Of a DNA stretch of 64,000 nt, positions 1 to 11,242 are shown piece by piece. This stretch comes from Leptospira bouyouniensis. GTDB taxonomy: Bacteria; Spirochaetota; Leptospiria; Leptospirales; Leptospiraceae. Both the position numbers and the translations under genes were made by a program. The DNA lies in NCBI RefSeq assembly GCF_004769525.1, contig NZ_RQFT01000010.1, positions 233,826 to 297,825 of the forward strand. Reading direction: 5' to 3'. The stretch's first letter is position 1; every line of letters begins with the position of its first letter. Under the pieces are notes generated by a model. It searched no databases. It saw only the letters and a list, made by a program, of their open reading frames with translations, and had not been told where the DNA came from.

Positions 1-1905
1 TATATTATCCATCCAATGAATGTCGCATCGGTCTTAGATGATTTAGGACTCGATGAACGGGCGATTGCAGCTGGACTCTTACATGATGTTGTCGAAGATA
101 CGAGTTATTCAAAAGAAGATATGGCTCGTGAGTTTGGTGAAGACATCGCGGCACTTGTAGAAGGTGTAACAAAAATTTCCGAAATTAAATCACAATCAAA
201 GGAAACCGAAGCAGCCGAAAACATTCGAAAGATGTTACTTGCGACTATTAAAGATGTGAGAGTGATGCTCATCAAACTTGCAGATAAAACTCATAATGTT
301 CGCACATTAAAATTCCAACCAGAAGAAAAACAAAAACGAATCGCAAAAGAAGTTTTATCTCTTTATGCTCCAATAGCAGGTAGGCTTGGTGTCTATAAAG
401 TTAAATTTGAATTAGAGGATTTAGCCTTTCAGTCATTACACCCAGAAGAATACCAAGAAATCAAAAAAAGGGTATCGGCTAAAAAATCCGAGAGAGACGA
501 ATATATTGAAAAAATAAAAATTATCCTTAAACAAAGGTTAGCTGAGATTAATATTGACGCAAGGATCGATGGACGGGCAAAACATTTTTATTCAATCTAT
601 CGTAAGATGGTGACAAAAGAAAAATCATTCTCGGAGATTTTTGACTTACGCGCTGTTCGGATCATTGCGAATGAAATCAAAGATTGTTATGGTGTACTTG
701 GGATTGTACATACGTTATGGACTCCAATCCCTGGACGATTTAAGGACTACATTGCCACTCCAAAAACCAATTTGTACCAGTCTTTGCACACAACTGTTTT
801 TGGTCCTGATGGTAGACCTATGGAAGTTCAAATCCGAACCAAAGAGATGAATGCCATTGCAGAGAATGGCGTTGCCGCACATTGGGCCTACAAAGAATCT
901 ACAAATCTTTCTAAATCATCTATAATCCTACAAAATGGTGTGGAAAATGCTTTCCGCATGAAATGGCTTGAAATACTCAAATCTTGGCAAGATCCAAGTC
1001 TCGACTCAAAAGAGTTTATGGAGGAATTACAATACGACCTTCATGAGGATGAGGTATTTGTTTTCACTCCCAAAGGTGAAATCATTGAAATGCCAAAAGG
1101 GGCAACAGTTTTAGATTATGCATTTCGAATCCATACTGATGTTGGGTTACATGCAAGAGGCGGAAAAGTCAATGGTAGGATGGTTACGTTACGTACTGAA
1201 TTAAAATCGGGTGACCAAGTAGAAATCATAACGGAAAAAAATTCCAAACCTTCGCCTATTTGGCTAAGGATCGTAAAAACCTCTGGCGCCAGACAGAAGT
1301 TACGTGCCTATTTCCGAAAACTTCAAGAAGATTCTCAGAAAGAAACGATTGGGTCAGTCTTAGAAGCATCGAATCCGAACTTTGACGAAAATACGATCAA
1401 AGAGATAAAAAAAGTAAAAATTAAAAAACCAACCAAACCAAATACAAACCAAGAAGAAACGAAAGAATTTGGGATATCAGTTGCAGGTTGGAATGATGTT
1501 CCCGTGAGAGTAGCATCATGTTGTACTCCGATTCCAGGTGATGAAATCATTGGTTTTATCACACGAGGTAGGGGAGTGAGTGTTCATAAAAAGGACTGCT
1601 CAACTGCTACAAAACAATTGGAGTGGATGAAAACAATTCCGGTTCGTTGGGAAGGACCTGGTGAACCAATCCCCATTCAAATTGAAGTCCGTGCAAAGGA
1701 TGTACAAGGTATTTATTTGTCGATGGTTGAGTCTATTTCTAGTACCGAGACTAATATTTTGGAAGCTGGGGCTTCTTCTCATCCGAATGGAACACTTACC
1801 GCCAAGTTTATGTTAGAAGTAGATCATTTGGACCAATTAAAAGAGATATTAGAAAACTTGAGGATGATCCAAGGTGTTGTTTTTGCAGAGCGGGTCAAAA
1901 AATAA
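1..1905 (+). CDS. rel: Bifunctional (p)ppGpp synthetase/hydrolase, Rel/SpoT family (5' end outside window)
   Basis: Long RelA/SpoT-family enzyme that makes and degrades (p)ppGpp in the stringent response. The frame is open from base 1, and the first residues (YIIHPMNVAS) match the conserved segment before the hydrolase HD motif, so the true start lies upstream. The ATG at 16 is internal. Visible domains in order: HD hydrolase (LLHDVVEDT, HD intact), synthetase (EIFDLRAVR, then FKDYIATPK and YQSLHTT), TGS (from VFVFTPKG), and a C-terminal ACT-like regulatory domain. Both catalytic halves look intact, which fits a single bifunctional enzyme. The stop overlaps the convergent GH13 gene by 11 bp. 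Confidence 0.95.
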   Translation, partial: YIIHPMNVASVLDDLGLDERAIAAGLLHDVVEDTSYSKEDMAREFGEDIAALVEGVTKISEIKSQSKETEAAENIRKMLLATIKDVRVMLIKLADKTHNVRTLKFQPEEKQKRIAKEVLSLYAPIAGRLGVYKVKFELEDLAFQSLHPEEYQEIKKRVSAKKSERDEYIEKIKIILKQRLAEINIDARIDGRAKHFYSIYRKMVTKEKSFSEIFDLRAVRIIANEIKDCYGVLGIVHTLWTPIPGRFKDYIATPKTNLYQSLHTTVFGPDGRPMEVQIRTKEMNAIAENGVAAHWAYKESTNLSKSSIILQNGVENAFRMKWLEILKSWQDPSLDSKEFMEELQYDLHEDEVFVFTPKGEIIEMPKGATVLDYAFRIHTDVGLHARGGKVNGRMVTLRTELKSGDQVEIITEKNSKPSPIWLRIVKTSGARQKLRAYFRKLQEDSQKETIGSVLEASNPNFDENTIKEIKKVKIKKPTKPNTNQEETKEFGISVAGWNDVPVRVASCCTPIPGDEIIGFITRGRGVSVHKKDCSTATKQLEWMKTIPVRWEGPGEPIPIQIEVRAKDVQGIYLSMVESISSTETNILEAGASSHPNGTLTAKFMLEVDHLDQLKEILENLRMIQGVVFAERVKK

Positions 1906-3286
1906 ACCACTGTAATTGGTTAGGATTTAATTGGAAATATATTCCTTCTTCTTTTTTTTCCTGTGAAAAAACATTTCCACTTACAATATCAGTTAGTTCT
2001 TCTTTGTAATACAGTCCTTCTTGGTATGGAATCCATCCTGAGACAGAAACCTGATTAAAATTCCAAATGAATAGTTCCATTTGGTATTCCGAATACAACA
2101 ATCTTGCAAAAATGGGGAGTTGGTTGTATTCAAAATATTGAATATCATTGTGTTCTAAACTTTTTGACCTTTTTTGAATGATTGACAATGCATTCGTATA
2201 AAAGGATTCGATAGTTGGTACAGGTTCTTCTTCATCAGCAACAATCATTTGTACGGGAATTTTTTTTGATAGTCCAAGTTCTTGTCCATCATAGAGAAGG
2301 ATCGTGCTAGGACTTGCAGATAATAAACCAAAGTATGTTTTGGATTGCAGACCGAATGTATCATATGCTCTGTTTTCATCATGATTTTCTAAAAACTGAA
2401 TAAGTGAAGTAGACGAACGTTTTTGGATTGATTGATAAACATACTCTAGGTTTTGGTGAAACAACAAATCATAGAAAGATTTGTCATATGTTGCATCAAA
2501 GCCAAGTGTTTGTAGAGTTTCCTCCAAACCCCAATATACTTCTGCATAGAATTTAAATTCAGGGTATTCCTCTTTTATCGTGTGAATTATATTTTTCCAA
2601 TGATAAACTGATTTTTTACCAAATGTTTTTTCAAAAACATTGGGTAACGGTAACATCGCCATATCACAGCGAACACCGTCACATTGTTTGGCGATCTTTT
2701 TTAATAATTGAATATGGTATCTTTCAACTTCAGAATTAGAAAAATCCCATTGAATGGTATCGGTCCATCCGTCAAAATATGGATCTTTTCCATGATAATA
2801 TCGAATTCCATTGGGATGTATAAATGTATTTTTTGAATCGTTTGGTTCTTCCGTTTTTAAAAATAAATTTGGATTTTCTAAAACGATTGGGGAATCGATT
2901 GCCATATGATTCGGAACAAAATCTAAAATTAGTTTTTTGTTTTGTGAATGAAACCATTTTTGAATATCTGTCAGGTCGGGAGACTCACATAGTAAGGGAT
3001 CTGGTACATATTCATAAATCGAATACGGTGATCCATAGACATCATCTTGCTTTAACTTTGATCGTATCTTGCGGTAACCAACTTGCAATTCCGGCATGGT
3101 TTGGGCGATTTTTTGAGAGCTTGGGCTATTTTTCCAAACACCCATTAGCCAGATTTCATCAGCCCAGGAGAATAGAGTCTTTTTTTGAATTTCATTTGTA
3201 AGATCCTGAATTTGTTTCCCGTTTTTTACACAAAAAAGCCTTGAGCCTATCTCGTACAAATGGATTTGATGGAAGGGATGTTTCAT
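1895..3286 (-). CDS. GH13 (alpha-amylase family) glycoside hydrolase, short form
   Basis: Alpha-glucan or alpha-glucoside acting enzyme of family GH13, 463 aa, with no signal peptide, so probably cytoplasmic. All four family signatures are visible: DFVPNH (about 122-127), GVRCD with the nucleophile Asp208, YAEVYW with the acid/base Glu249, and ENHDE with Asp303. It is shorter than many amylases and lacks the extended calcium and carbohydrate-binding domains, but nothing suggests decay. The N-terminal LYEIGSR matches the usual first strand, supporting this start. Exact substrate cannot be read. Its start lies about 18 bp from the divergent lipoprotein gene, leaving essentially no promoter space between them. 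Confidence 0.85.
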   Translation of the reverse strand: MKHPFHQIHLYEIGSRLFCVKNGKQIQDLTNEIQKKTLFSWADEIWLMGVWKNSPSSQKIAQTMPELQVGYRKIRSKLKQDDVYGSPYSIYEYVPDPLLCESPDLTDIQKWFHSQNKKLILDFVPNHMAIDSPIVLENPNLFLKTEEPNDSKNTFIHPNGIRYYHGKDPYFDGWTDTIQWDFSNSEVERYHIQLLKKIAKQCDGVRCDMAMLPLPNVFEKTFGKKSVYHWKNIIHTIKEEYPEFKFYAEVYWGLEETLQTLGFDATYDKSFYDLLFHQNLEYVYQSIQKRSSTSLIQFLENHDENRAYDTFGLQSKTYFGLLSASPSTILLYDGQELGLSKKIPVQMIVADEEEPVPTIESFYTNALSIIQKRSKSLEHNDIQYFEYNQLPIFARLLYSEYQMELFIWNFNQVSVSGWIPYQEGLYYKEELTDIVSGNVFSQEKKEEGIYFQLNPNQLQWFIF

Positions 3287-3304
3287 AAATTAGTTCAATA
3301 CCAT

Positions 3305-5125
3305 ATGGTTCGTTCCCAAGTAATCAAGTTTGTTTTGTTTGGTTTCATTTCTATGTTACCATTTCTATTTTTCCAAAACTGCTCGGAAGAGGACACGAAA
3401 GAGTCACTCAGTCGGGTGATTGAGCAACCTTGGGATGGAGATCTGAATTCCATTCCAAAAGCCTTACAGGTAAAAAATCCAGTGGCTGATCCAAAGGCAA
3501 AAAAAGGTGGAAGGATTCGAATTTATTCCCATCAATTTCCTAAGTCACTTAACTATTATTTGGACCAATTTACAACAACAGCTCGTATCTTTACAAGTTT
3601 ATATGAGCCACTCACTGCTTATCATCCACTCACTTTAGAAACGATTCCTCACTTAGCAAAGGAATGGAAAATTTCTCCAGATAAAAAGAAATTTACGTTT
3701 TATTTAGATGGCAATGCTCGTTGGTCGGATGGAAAACCTGTCACTGCGGATGATGTCATCTTCACTTACGATACAATTATGAACCCTAAAAATGGAACTG
3801 CGGTATTTAGGATTTCACTTTCACGTTTCCTAAAACCTATTAAAATTGATGATCTAACAGTTGTATTCGAAGCAAAAGAAGTACATTGGAATAATTTTAA
3901 CGATATCGCCTCCTCTATTTTTATCTTACCAAAACATCATTTTGAAGGAAAAGATTTTAACAAAGAAAATATGGAATTCCCTGTAGTTTCTGGCCCATAC
4001 AAAATTACAGAAGTAAAAAAGAATCGATACATCAAATTAGAAAGAAGAGGAGATTGGTGGCAAAGGGCTTATCCTTTCAACGAAGGTAGAAACAATTTTG
4101 ATCAGATTGTTTATAAAGTTTATAATGAAGAAGCAGTCGCTTTACAGGCTTTCAAAAAAGGAGATATAGACATTTATCCTGTATATTCTGCTTTTGTATG
4201 GGTAGAAGAAGCAAAAGGTGAAGCATTTGATAAAAACTGGATCGCCAAACAAAGAATTTTTAATTTAAAACCAATTGGTTTCCAGGGCTGGGCAATGAAT
4301 TCCAGACGGCCAATTTTTTCTGATAAACGAGTGCGAGAAGCAATGAACTTACTTGTAGATCGGAAACTTATGATCGACAAACTGGCGTATGGTGAGTATG
4401 ATCCAACCAATAGTTATTATCCAGATTTTTATTTAGGTGGAGAAAAAAATCCAAATGTTCCAACTGAATTTGATCTCGAAAAGGCAAGGAAATTGTTATC
4501 GGATGCCGGTTGGAAACCAAATGCAGAAGGAATCTTAGAAAAAGATGGAAAACCATTTCAATTTTCGATTTTAGATCGTGATAAAAAAACAGAAAAATAT
4601 TTTACAGTTTTTTTGGAAAAGGCAAAAGAAGTGGGGATTCGCGCATCAATTGATACACTTGATTTAGCCGCATGGAGTGAGCGAGTTGATAAATTCGATT
4701 TTGATATGACTTGGGCGGCATGGGGTTCTGGAATATTTAAAGATCCGGAATCTCAATGGTTATCAAAGTATGCTGATGAACAAGGCCAACCCAATTTACC
4801 TGGTCTTAAACTTCCTGCAGTAGACAAACTCATCGAAAAACAAAAAACTGAATTTTCAGTTTCCAAACGGAATGAAATCCTTAAGGAAATAGATCGAATT
4901 GTCTATAAAGAATACCCATATGTGTTACTTTGGCACTTGCCAAGTACAAGACTTTTGTATTGGCAAAAATACGGAATGCCATCTTTACCTTTAGGAAAGT
5001 ATGGAGATGAAAGTTTTTCTTCGGATTATTGGTGGTATGATGAGGAAAAGGATAAGAAGCTAACCGAATCATTTACCAAAAAAGAAAAGTTTATCGATTA
5101 TGAATCTATTATTCGTTGGAAATAA
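3305..5125 (+). CDS. ABC transporter solute-binding lipoprotein, peptide/oligopeptide type (SBP family 5)
   Basis: Extracytoplasmic solute-binding protein of the DppA/OppA family (SBP_bac_5), about 606 aa. The basic N terminus and hydrophobic core end in FLFFQNC, a plausible spirochaetal lipobox, so a lipoprotein is inferred. Family hallmarks include WKISPDKKKFTFYLDGNARW and the SDKRVREAMN segment. I start at the ATG at 3305, which puts the signal peptide at the N terminus. In-frame ATGs at 3260 and 3278 would overlap the divergent GH13 gene, and no start has a well-placed ribosome site. No permease or ATPase genes are adjacent, so it is an orphan binding protein here. Confidence 0.85.
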   Translation: MVRSQVIKFVLFGFISMLPFLFFQNCSEEDTKESLSRVIEQPWDGDLNSIPKALQVKNPVADPKAKKGGRIRIYSHQFPKSLNYYLDQFTTTARIFTSLYEPLTAYHPLTLETIPHLAKEWKISPDKKKFTFYLDGNARWSDGKPVTADDVIFTYDTIMNPKNGTAVFRISLSRFLKPIKIDDLTVVFEAKEVHWNNFNDIASSIFILPKHHFEGKDFNKENMEFPVVSGPYKITEVKKNRYIKLERRGDWWQRAYPFNEGRNNFDQIVYKVYNEEAVALQAFKKGDIDIYPVYSAFVWVEEAKGEAFDKNWIAKQRIFNLKPIGFQGWAMNSRRPIFSDKRVREAMNLLVDRKLMIDKLAYGEYDPTNSYYPDFYLGGEKNPNVPTEFDLEKARKLLSDAGWKPNAEGILEKDGKPFQFSILDRDKKTEKYFTVFLEKAKEVGIRASIDTLDLAAWSERVDKFDFDMTWAAWGSGIFKDPESQWLSKYADEQGQPNLPGLKLPAVDKLIEKQKTEFSVSKRNEILKEIDRIVYKEYPYVLLWHLPSTRLLYWQKYGMPSLPLGKYGDESFSSDYWWYDEEKDKKLTESFTKKEKFIDYESIIRWK

Positions 5126-5134
5126 AAATTAGAA

Positions 5135-6217
5135 GTGTCTGAAAAAAAAGGTCCAATCAAAGAGATCCGAGATAAGATCTTCAAAATTTGGAATCAATAT
5201 CCAAATTGGGGAAAAATTCCCCAATTTTTGGAACTTCTGGAGAAGGGACTCGACAAAGAGCTGTTTGTCGATCCAAATAAAAATGAGAAACCCATTCCAC
5301 TGGAAGATTTACCAGTGGATGAAGTCCTCAGAAAATCTGGTTTTTTTCGGAACCTATATGAAAGGTTCTTTCCTGTATCTCATGTCTTCCGTATGACATT
5401 TCGTTACCAGCGCGAATTCTTAGACAATTTTATGCCCTTATCATCTGAGGATTATATAGGTCGAGGTTCATACAAATTTGTGTATAAACTTCCTTGGAAC
5501 CAAGTTGTTAAAATTGGAAAATCAAAATTACCTTCCGATGTCATTTTTGGTTCCTTATACAAAGAGGTCGGCCGAGATTTATCTCGTTTTTTAAAACCAG
5601 AAGAAATAGAACTTCGTGATTTTTTGAAGAAGCAAACATTTCGTGATTCTAAAAAAGATGAAATTGATTTTAAATTCAAACGATTGGGTTTGGAACGTTT
5701 GCATTATTGGAAATTGAAATCGTTGATACCTGATTTGGTTGTGCCGACTCGATTTTTTATGGGTTTACGTGTTCGGAAAAATCCATTTGGAATTCCCAAT
5801 ATCACTCTTACTCCTTGTGACCAACAACCTCTCCTTGCCGGTAAACATTTAAAAGAATTCACAATTCGAAATGAAAAATTGGATCAAAATCCTATTTTAG
5901 ATAAATTATTTCCTAAATGGAAATTAAATTTTGATTCGCATCGATTCGGAGTGATTTCAAAATCAAAACTTAAGAAAATTGCAGTGGATTTTAATCGTGT
6001 GATAGAAGTCACAAAATACTTAGCGGAAGAAGAAAAACTCATCTTTGATATCCATGCTGAAAACATCATCATCACTTTACCAGACTTTGAATTAAAAATT
6101 TTTGATTTTCATGTTTTTGATGACTACCTCTATGAACCTTCCTTAGAAAATCCAACACCAGAAATGGATCATATCAAAATCATAGAAGAGTTTATTAAAT
6201 CATTCGAATTGGATTAA
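5135..6217 (+). CDS. Protein-kinase-like fold protein of unknown function
   Basis: A 360-aa protein starting with GTG, 9 bp after the solute-binding protein gene. I recognise no named family, but several kinase-fold landmarks appear in the right order: a glycine-rich loop (GRGSYKFVYK, about 109-118), a following VVKIGK that could supply the ATP lysine, a catalytic-loop-like segment FDIHAEN (Asp305, His307, Asn310) and IFDFH (Asp324) where a DFG motif would be. This suggests an atypical kinase or phosphotransferase of the protein-kinase-like superfamily. The N-terminal 100 residues resemble nothing I know. Substrate unknown. It is followed 4 bp later by the GT-C glycosyltransferase gene, so the three genes probably share a transcript. 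Confidence 0.7.
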   Translation: MSEKKGPIKEIRDKIFKIWNQYPNWGKIPQFLELLEKGLDKELFVDPNKNEKPIPLEDLPVDEVLRKSGFFRNLYERFFPVSHVFRMTFRYQREFLDNFMPLSSEDYIGRGSYKFVYKLPWNQVVKIGKSKLPSDVIFGSLYKEVGRDLSRFLKPEEIELRDFLKKQTFRDSKKDEIDFKFKRLGLERLHYWKLKSLIPDLVVPTRFFMGLRVRKNPFGIPNITLTPCDQQPLLAGKHLKEFTIRNEKLDQNPILDKLFPKWKLNFDSHRFGVISKSKLKKIAVDFNRVIEVTKYLAEEEKLIFDIHAENIIITLPDFELKIFDFHVFDDYLYEPSLENPTPEMDHIKIIEEFIKSFELD

Positions 6218-6221
6218 GATC

Positions 6222-7790
6222 ATGAATTCTTTAAAGCGGAATATTTTATCGTACTATGTAATTGCGATCTTTATCATTGGATACGCTATTTACCAAGCGT
6301 TTCATTGGAAATGGATTTGTGATGATGCATACATAAGTTTTTTATATGCAAGGAATTTATGGGAAGGGAACGGACTTGTATTTAATGTAGGGGAAAGGGT
6401 AGAAGGTTATACAAATTTTTTATGGACCATCTTTTTATCCATCGGGTATGGATTCGGGATTCAACCTCAAATTTTGTCTGTTTATTCAGGGATATTTTTC
6501 TTTCTGGCTATGCTTTTATTATTTTTTAAAGAAGAAAACGATAAAAGTTTTGGATTGTTTTATCCTTTGCTTGTGATTCACTTATCACTCTTTTATCATT
6601 TTTATATTTTTGCAAGTTCTGGATTGGAAACTTCCGTTTTTACATTTTTTATTAGTTTGGGGCTTTTGCTTTGGGAAAAACGAAGCAACCACGTTTTTTT
6701 GGCGTTTTTATTGGCTTCACTCATTCGCCCTGAGGGTGCACTTTTTTTAAGTTTTGTTTGCTTTGATTGGTTCTCAAGAAGGCAATATTTTAAACCAATT
6801 CTTTATGGTTTTTTATTTTTATGTTTTATAGGGTTTCGTTATCATTATTACAGTGAATTTTTTCCGAATACGTTTTATGCAAAAGGAAATAAAGGTAGTT
6901 ATCTATCACAAGGTTTGTATTATTTTTTATATTTAATCAAATCTTATCCATTGTATCCTTTTGTGATTTTCCTTTCGGGAATACAATTATATCATTTGCT
7001 CTACCTTCAAAAAGATTCAAGGTTTATGGTATCTGCTCTTTTCCTTTATATTATTTATGTGTTTTATGTAGGCGGAGATTTTATGGGCAATCGATTTTGG
7101 ATTCCTGTATTGCCATTTTTCTCCTATCTTGCATTCCAAAGGTTACAATATTGGACAAACCAATCTCAGATTGAATCGAACAAAAAAAAATATTTTTATC
7201 GAATGTATGCTAAAAATTCGATTCTCTTTTCATTTGTTTTTATTTTATCTTCCGCAATATATTCAGACCCATTGAAAATAAAAGAAAATCGAATAGCTGA
7301 TTGGCATGGAATCGTAGAAGAACGAATGTTTTATGATAAACATTTGTTGGATTCGAGTGGGTATGATGAAGGTGCTTTAAAAGCTTTACGAGTTGCATTT
7401 TTTGGTGCTCAAGCACATTTTATTTATTATTTAAAACCAAACTACGCTTTTGAAGCGGAATCGGGTCTGACTGATAAGATTTATTCAAAAAAACAGATTC
7501 TGGAAAGGGGTAGGATAGGACATGAAACACAACTTGCCTACGAAGATTTAAACATTCGGGAAATTGATTTATTACTCGATAATCGATTACCTGAGTTGGA
7601 TTTACCATTTATCATTTATACTTGGAGAAAGGTTCCTCTTCGTTTTTATCTTTGGAATTATCATCCAATTAAAATTAAAACTCTTTGTAAGAGGAAGGAT
7701 TGGAGTTGTGAAACTCTTTATTCAAAGTTTCAAACAGAAAAATGGGAAGTGGATTCACCTAGGTTTTTTGGGAGTAATGGTTCCAAATGA
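6222..7790 (+). CDS. Multi-pass GT-C type glycosyltransferase (AftB-like)
   Basis: Integral membrane protein of 522 aa with roughly ten hydrophobic segments. The N terminus carries WICDDAYISF followed by NVGERVEGYTNFLW, the conserved first loop of GT-C glycosyltransferases related to mycobacterial AftB-type enzymes. Asp34-Asp35 would coordinate metal and the lipid-linked sugar donor. Such enzymes transfer a sugar from a polyprenyl phosphate to an envelope acceptor on the outer face of the membrane. The C-terminal 150 residues form a soluble domain. Donor and acceptor cannot be deduced. Its stop overlaps the next start as ATGA, implying translational coupling to pgeF, although the functions are unrelated. 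Confidence 0.75.
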   Translation: MNSLKRNILSYYVIAIFIIGYAIYQAFHWKWICDDAYISFLYARNLWEGNGLVFNVGERVEGYTNFLWTIFLSIGYGFGIQPQILSVYSGIFFFLAMLLLFFKEENDKSFGLFYPLLVIHLSLFYHFYIFASSGLETSVFTFFISLGLLLWEKRSNHVFLAFLLASLIRPEGALFLSFVCFDWFSRRQYFKPILYGFLFLCFIGFRYHYYSEFFPNTFYAKGNKGSYLSQGLYYFLYLIKSYPLYPFVIFLSGIQLYHLLYLQKDSRFMVSALFLYIIYVFYVGGDFMGNRFWIPVLPFFSYLAFQRLQYWTNQSQIESNKKKYFYRMYAKNSILFSFVFILSSAIYSDPLKIKENRIADWHGIVEERMFYDKHLLDSSGYDEGALKALRVAFFGAQAHFIYYLKPNYAFEAESGLTDKIYSKKQILERGRIGHETQLAYEDLNIREIDLLLDNRLPELDLPFIIYTWRKVPLRFYLWNYHPIKIKTLCKRKDWSCETLYSKFQTEKWEVDSPRFFGSNGSK

Positions 7791-8542
7791 GAAAGGAAAT
7801 TAATCTCTCCTATGGAAATGTGATTTATGGAACCATTGGAAAAGAAGCGTTGAGTAAAGGTTTTCAAAATGGAATAGTTGAACATAAAACAATTCAAATG
7901 TTTCCAAAAAATCCCAAGGAATGGGTTTCCTATACAAATGATATGATTCGAACTCAGCTTAGAAAAAAATGGATCCTTGTATATAGTTTAAACCAAGTGC
8001 ATGGTGATACCATCCAGCAAATTGATCCTTCTCTTTCTTCTATGAATTTCAATGCATTACAGGAGGGTGATGCTCTCTTTAGTTACCAAAAAGACCAAGT
8101 TTTGGTAGTGAGAACCGCCGATTGTGTTCCTGTATTTGTGCATTCCATTAAACGTCCATTCGTCGCCGTTATTCATTCCGGATGGAAAGGAACAAAACTT
8201 GGGATCACAGAGAATTTGTTGGATCAATTGTTAAGAGTTGGATTTGGTTTGGATGAGTTACGATTGGAGCTTGGTCCCTATATACAACAAAATAATTATG
8301 AAGTGGGTGAAGACGTAGCCACCTTTTTTAAAGATTTGGGAGAGAGTGTGTGCAAACCCAAAGGACAAGGTAAATACCTTTTGGATGTCGGTCTTGCCAT
8401 TGAAAAGAGAGTGAAACGGAAGTTCGGTGATGCAATCAACATCACCAATGATCAAACAGAAGTTTACCAAACCCCTCAATTCTTTAGCCACAGGGCAAAA
8501 GAAGAGGGTAGGAATTTAAACTTTATACTTTGGGAATCTTGA
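7787..8542 (+). CDS. pgeF: Peptidoglycan editing factor PgeF / multicopper-oxidase-like purine nucleoside phosphorylase
   Basis: YfiH/PgeF family protein (old Pfam name Cu-oxidase_4), 251 aa. The zinc-binding and catalytic residues are visible in QVHGDT, RTADCVP and VIHSGWKG (His, Cys, His). Members have been shown to act as purine nucleoside phosphorylase/adenosine deaminase and, in E. coli, to keep peptidoglycan stem peptides correct. The start overlaps the preceding stop (ATGA). The 3' end overlaps the convergent response regulator gene by 20 bp. Confidence 0.9.
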   Translation: MRKEINLSYGNVIYGTIGKEALSKGFQNGIVEHKTIQMFPKNPKEWVSYTNDMIRTQLRKKWILVYSLNQVHGDTIQQIDPSLSSMNFNALQEGDALFSYQKDQVLVVRTADCVPVFVHSIKRPFVAVIHSGWKGTKLGITENLLDQLLRVGFGLDELRLELGPYIQQNNYEVGEDVATFFKDLGESVCKPKGQGKYLLDVGLAIEKRVKRKFGDAINITNDQTEVYQTPQFFSHRAKEEGRNLNFILWES

Positions 8543-8933
8543 TGAGGGTTTCTTTGATTTTTTCTAAGATTTTTTCTCGTTTGATTGGTTTTACAATGTA
8601 ATCCATTGCACCATTTTCAAGTAGAGCTTTGATGACAGACGGTGTGTTTTCTTCCGAGATAAAAAGGACCCGTGGTAAAACACCCATTTCTTTCATGTCC
8701 CAAAATGCTGCATATCCATCAACTTCTGGTAAAAAAATTTCGATGGTAACAAGGTCTATCTGTTGGCGATTTTCCTTGTACATCTTTAAGAGTTCTTTCC
8801 CGGTTTCGGCAATTCCAATGATTTTGAAACCTTCTGATTCCAAAATCTGTTGGAGTTGTTTGGACTGGAATTTGGAATTCTCGGCGATGAGAATCTGATA
8901 TGGTCTGCCTGTCGGTCCTATGCCTGCTTGCAT
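8523..8933 (-). CDS. Stand-alone response regulator receiver domain with Glu at the phosphoacceptor position
   Basis: A 136-aa single receiver (CheY-like) domain with no output domain. Strand beta1 reads ILIAEN, beta3 reads DLVTIEIFLPEVDG and beta5 reads YIVKP with the conserved Lys115. The residue that should be the phosphorylated Asp is Glu65 (codon GAA), and the acidic pocket is Glu18-Asn19 rather than Asp-Asp. It is therefore likely to signal without conventional phosphorylation, or to mimic the active state. It begins 15 bp after leuB and is probably the last gene of the pgm-argD-leuB operon. The 3' end overlaps pgeF. Confidence 0.85.
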   Translation of the reverse strand: MQAGIGPTGRPYQILIAENSKFQSKQLQQILESEGFKIIGIAETGKELLKMYKENRQQIDLVTIEIFLPEVDGYAAFWDMKEMGVLPRVLFISEENTPSVIKALLENGAMDYIVKPIKREKILEKIKETLIKIPKV

Positions 8934-8948
8934 GATGTTCTACGTACC

Positions 8949-11238
<2,290 letters not shown>

Positions 11239-11242
<4 letters not shown>

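Noticed and set aside
1895..3286. GH13 gene as a truncated pseudogene
   Set aside because: It is short but all four catalytic regions and a normal N terminus are intact.
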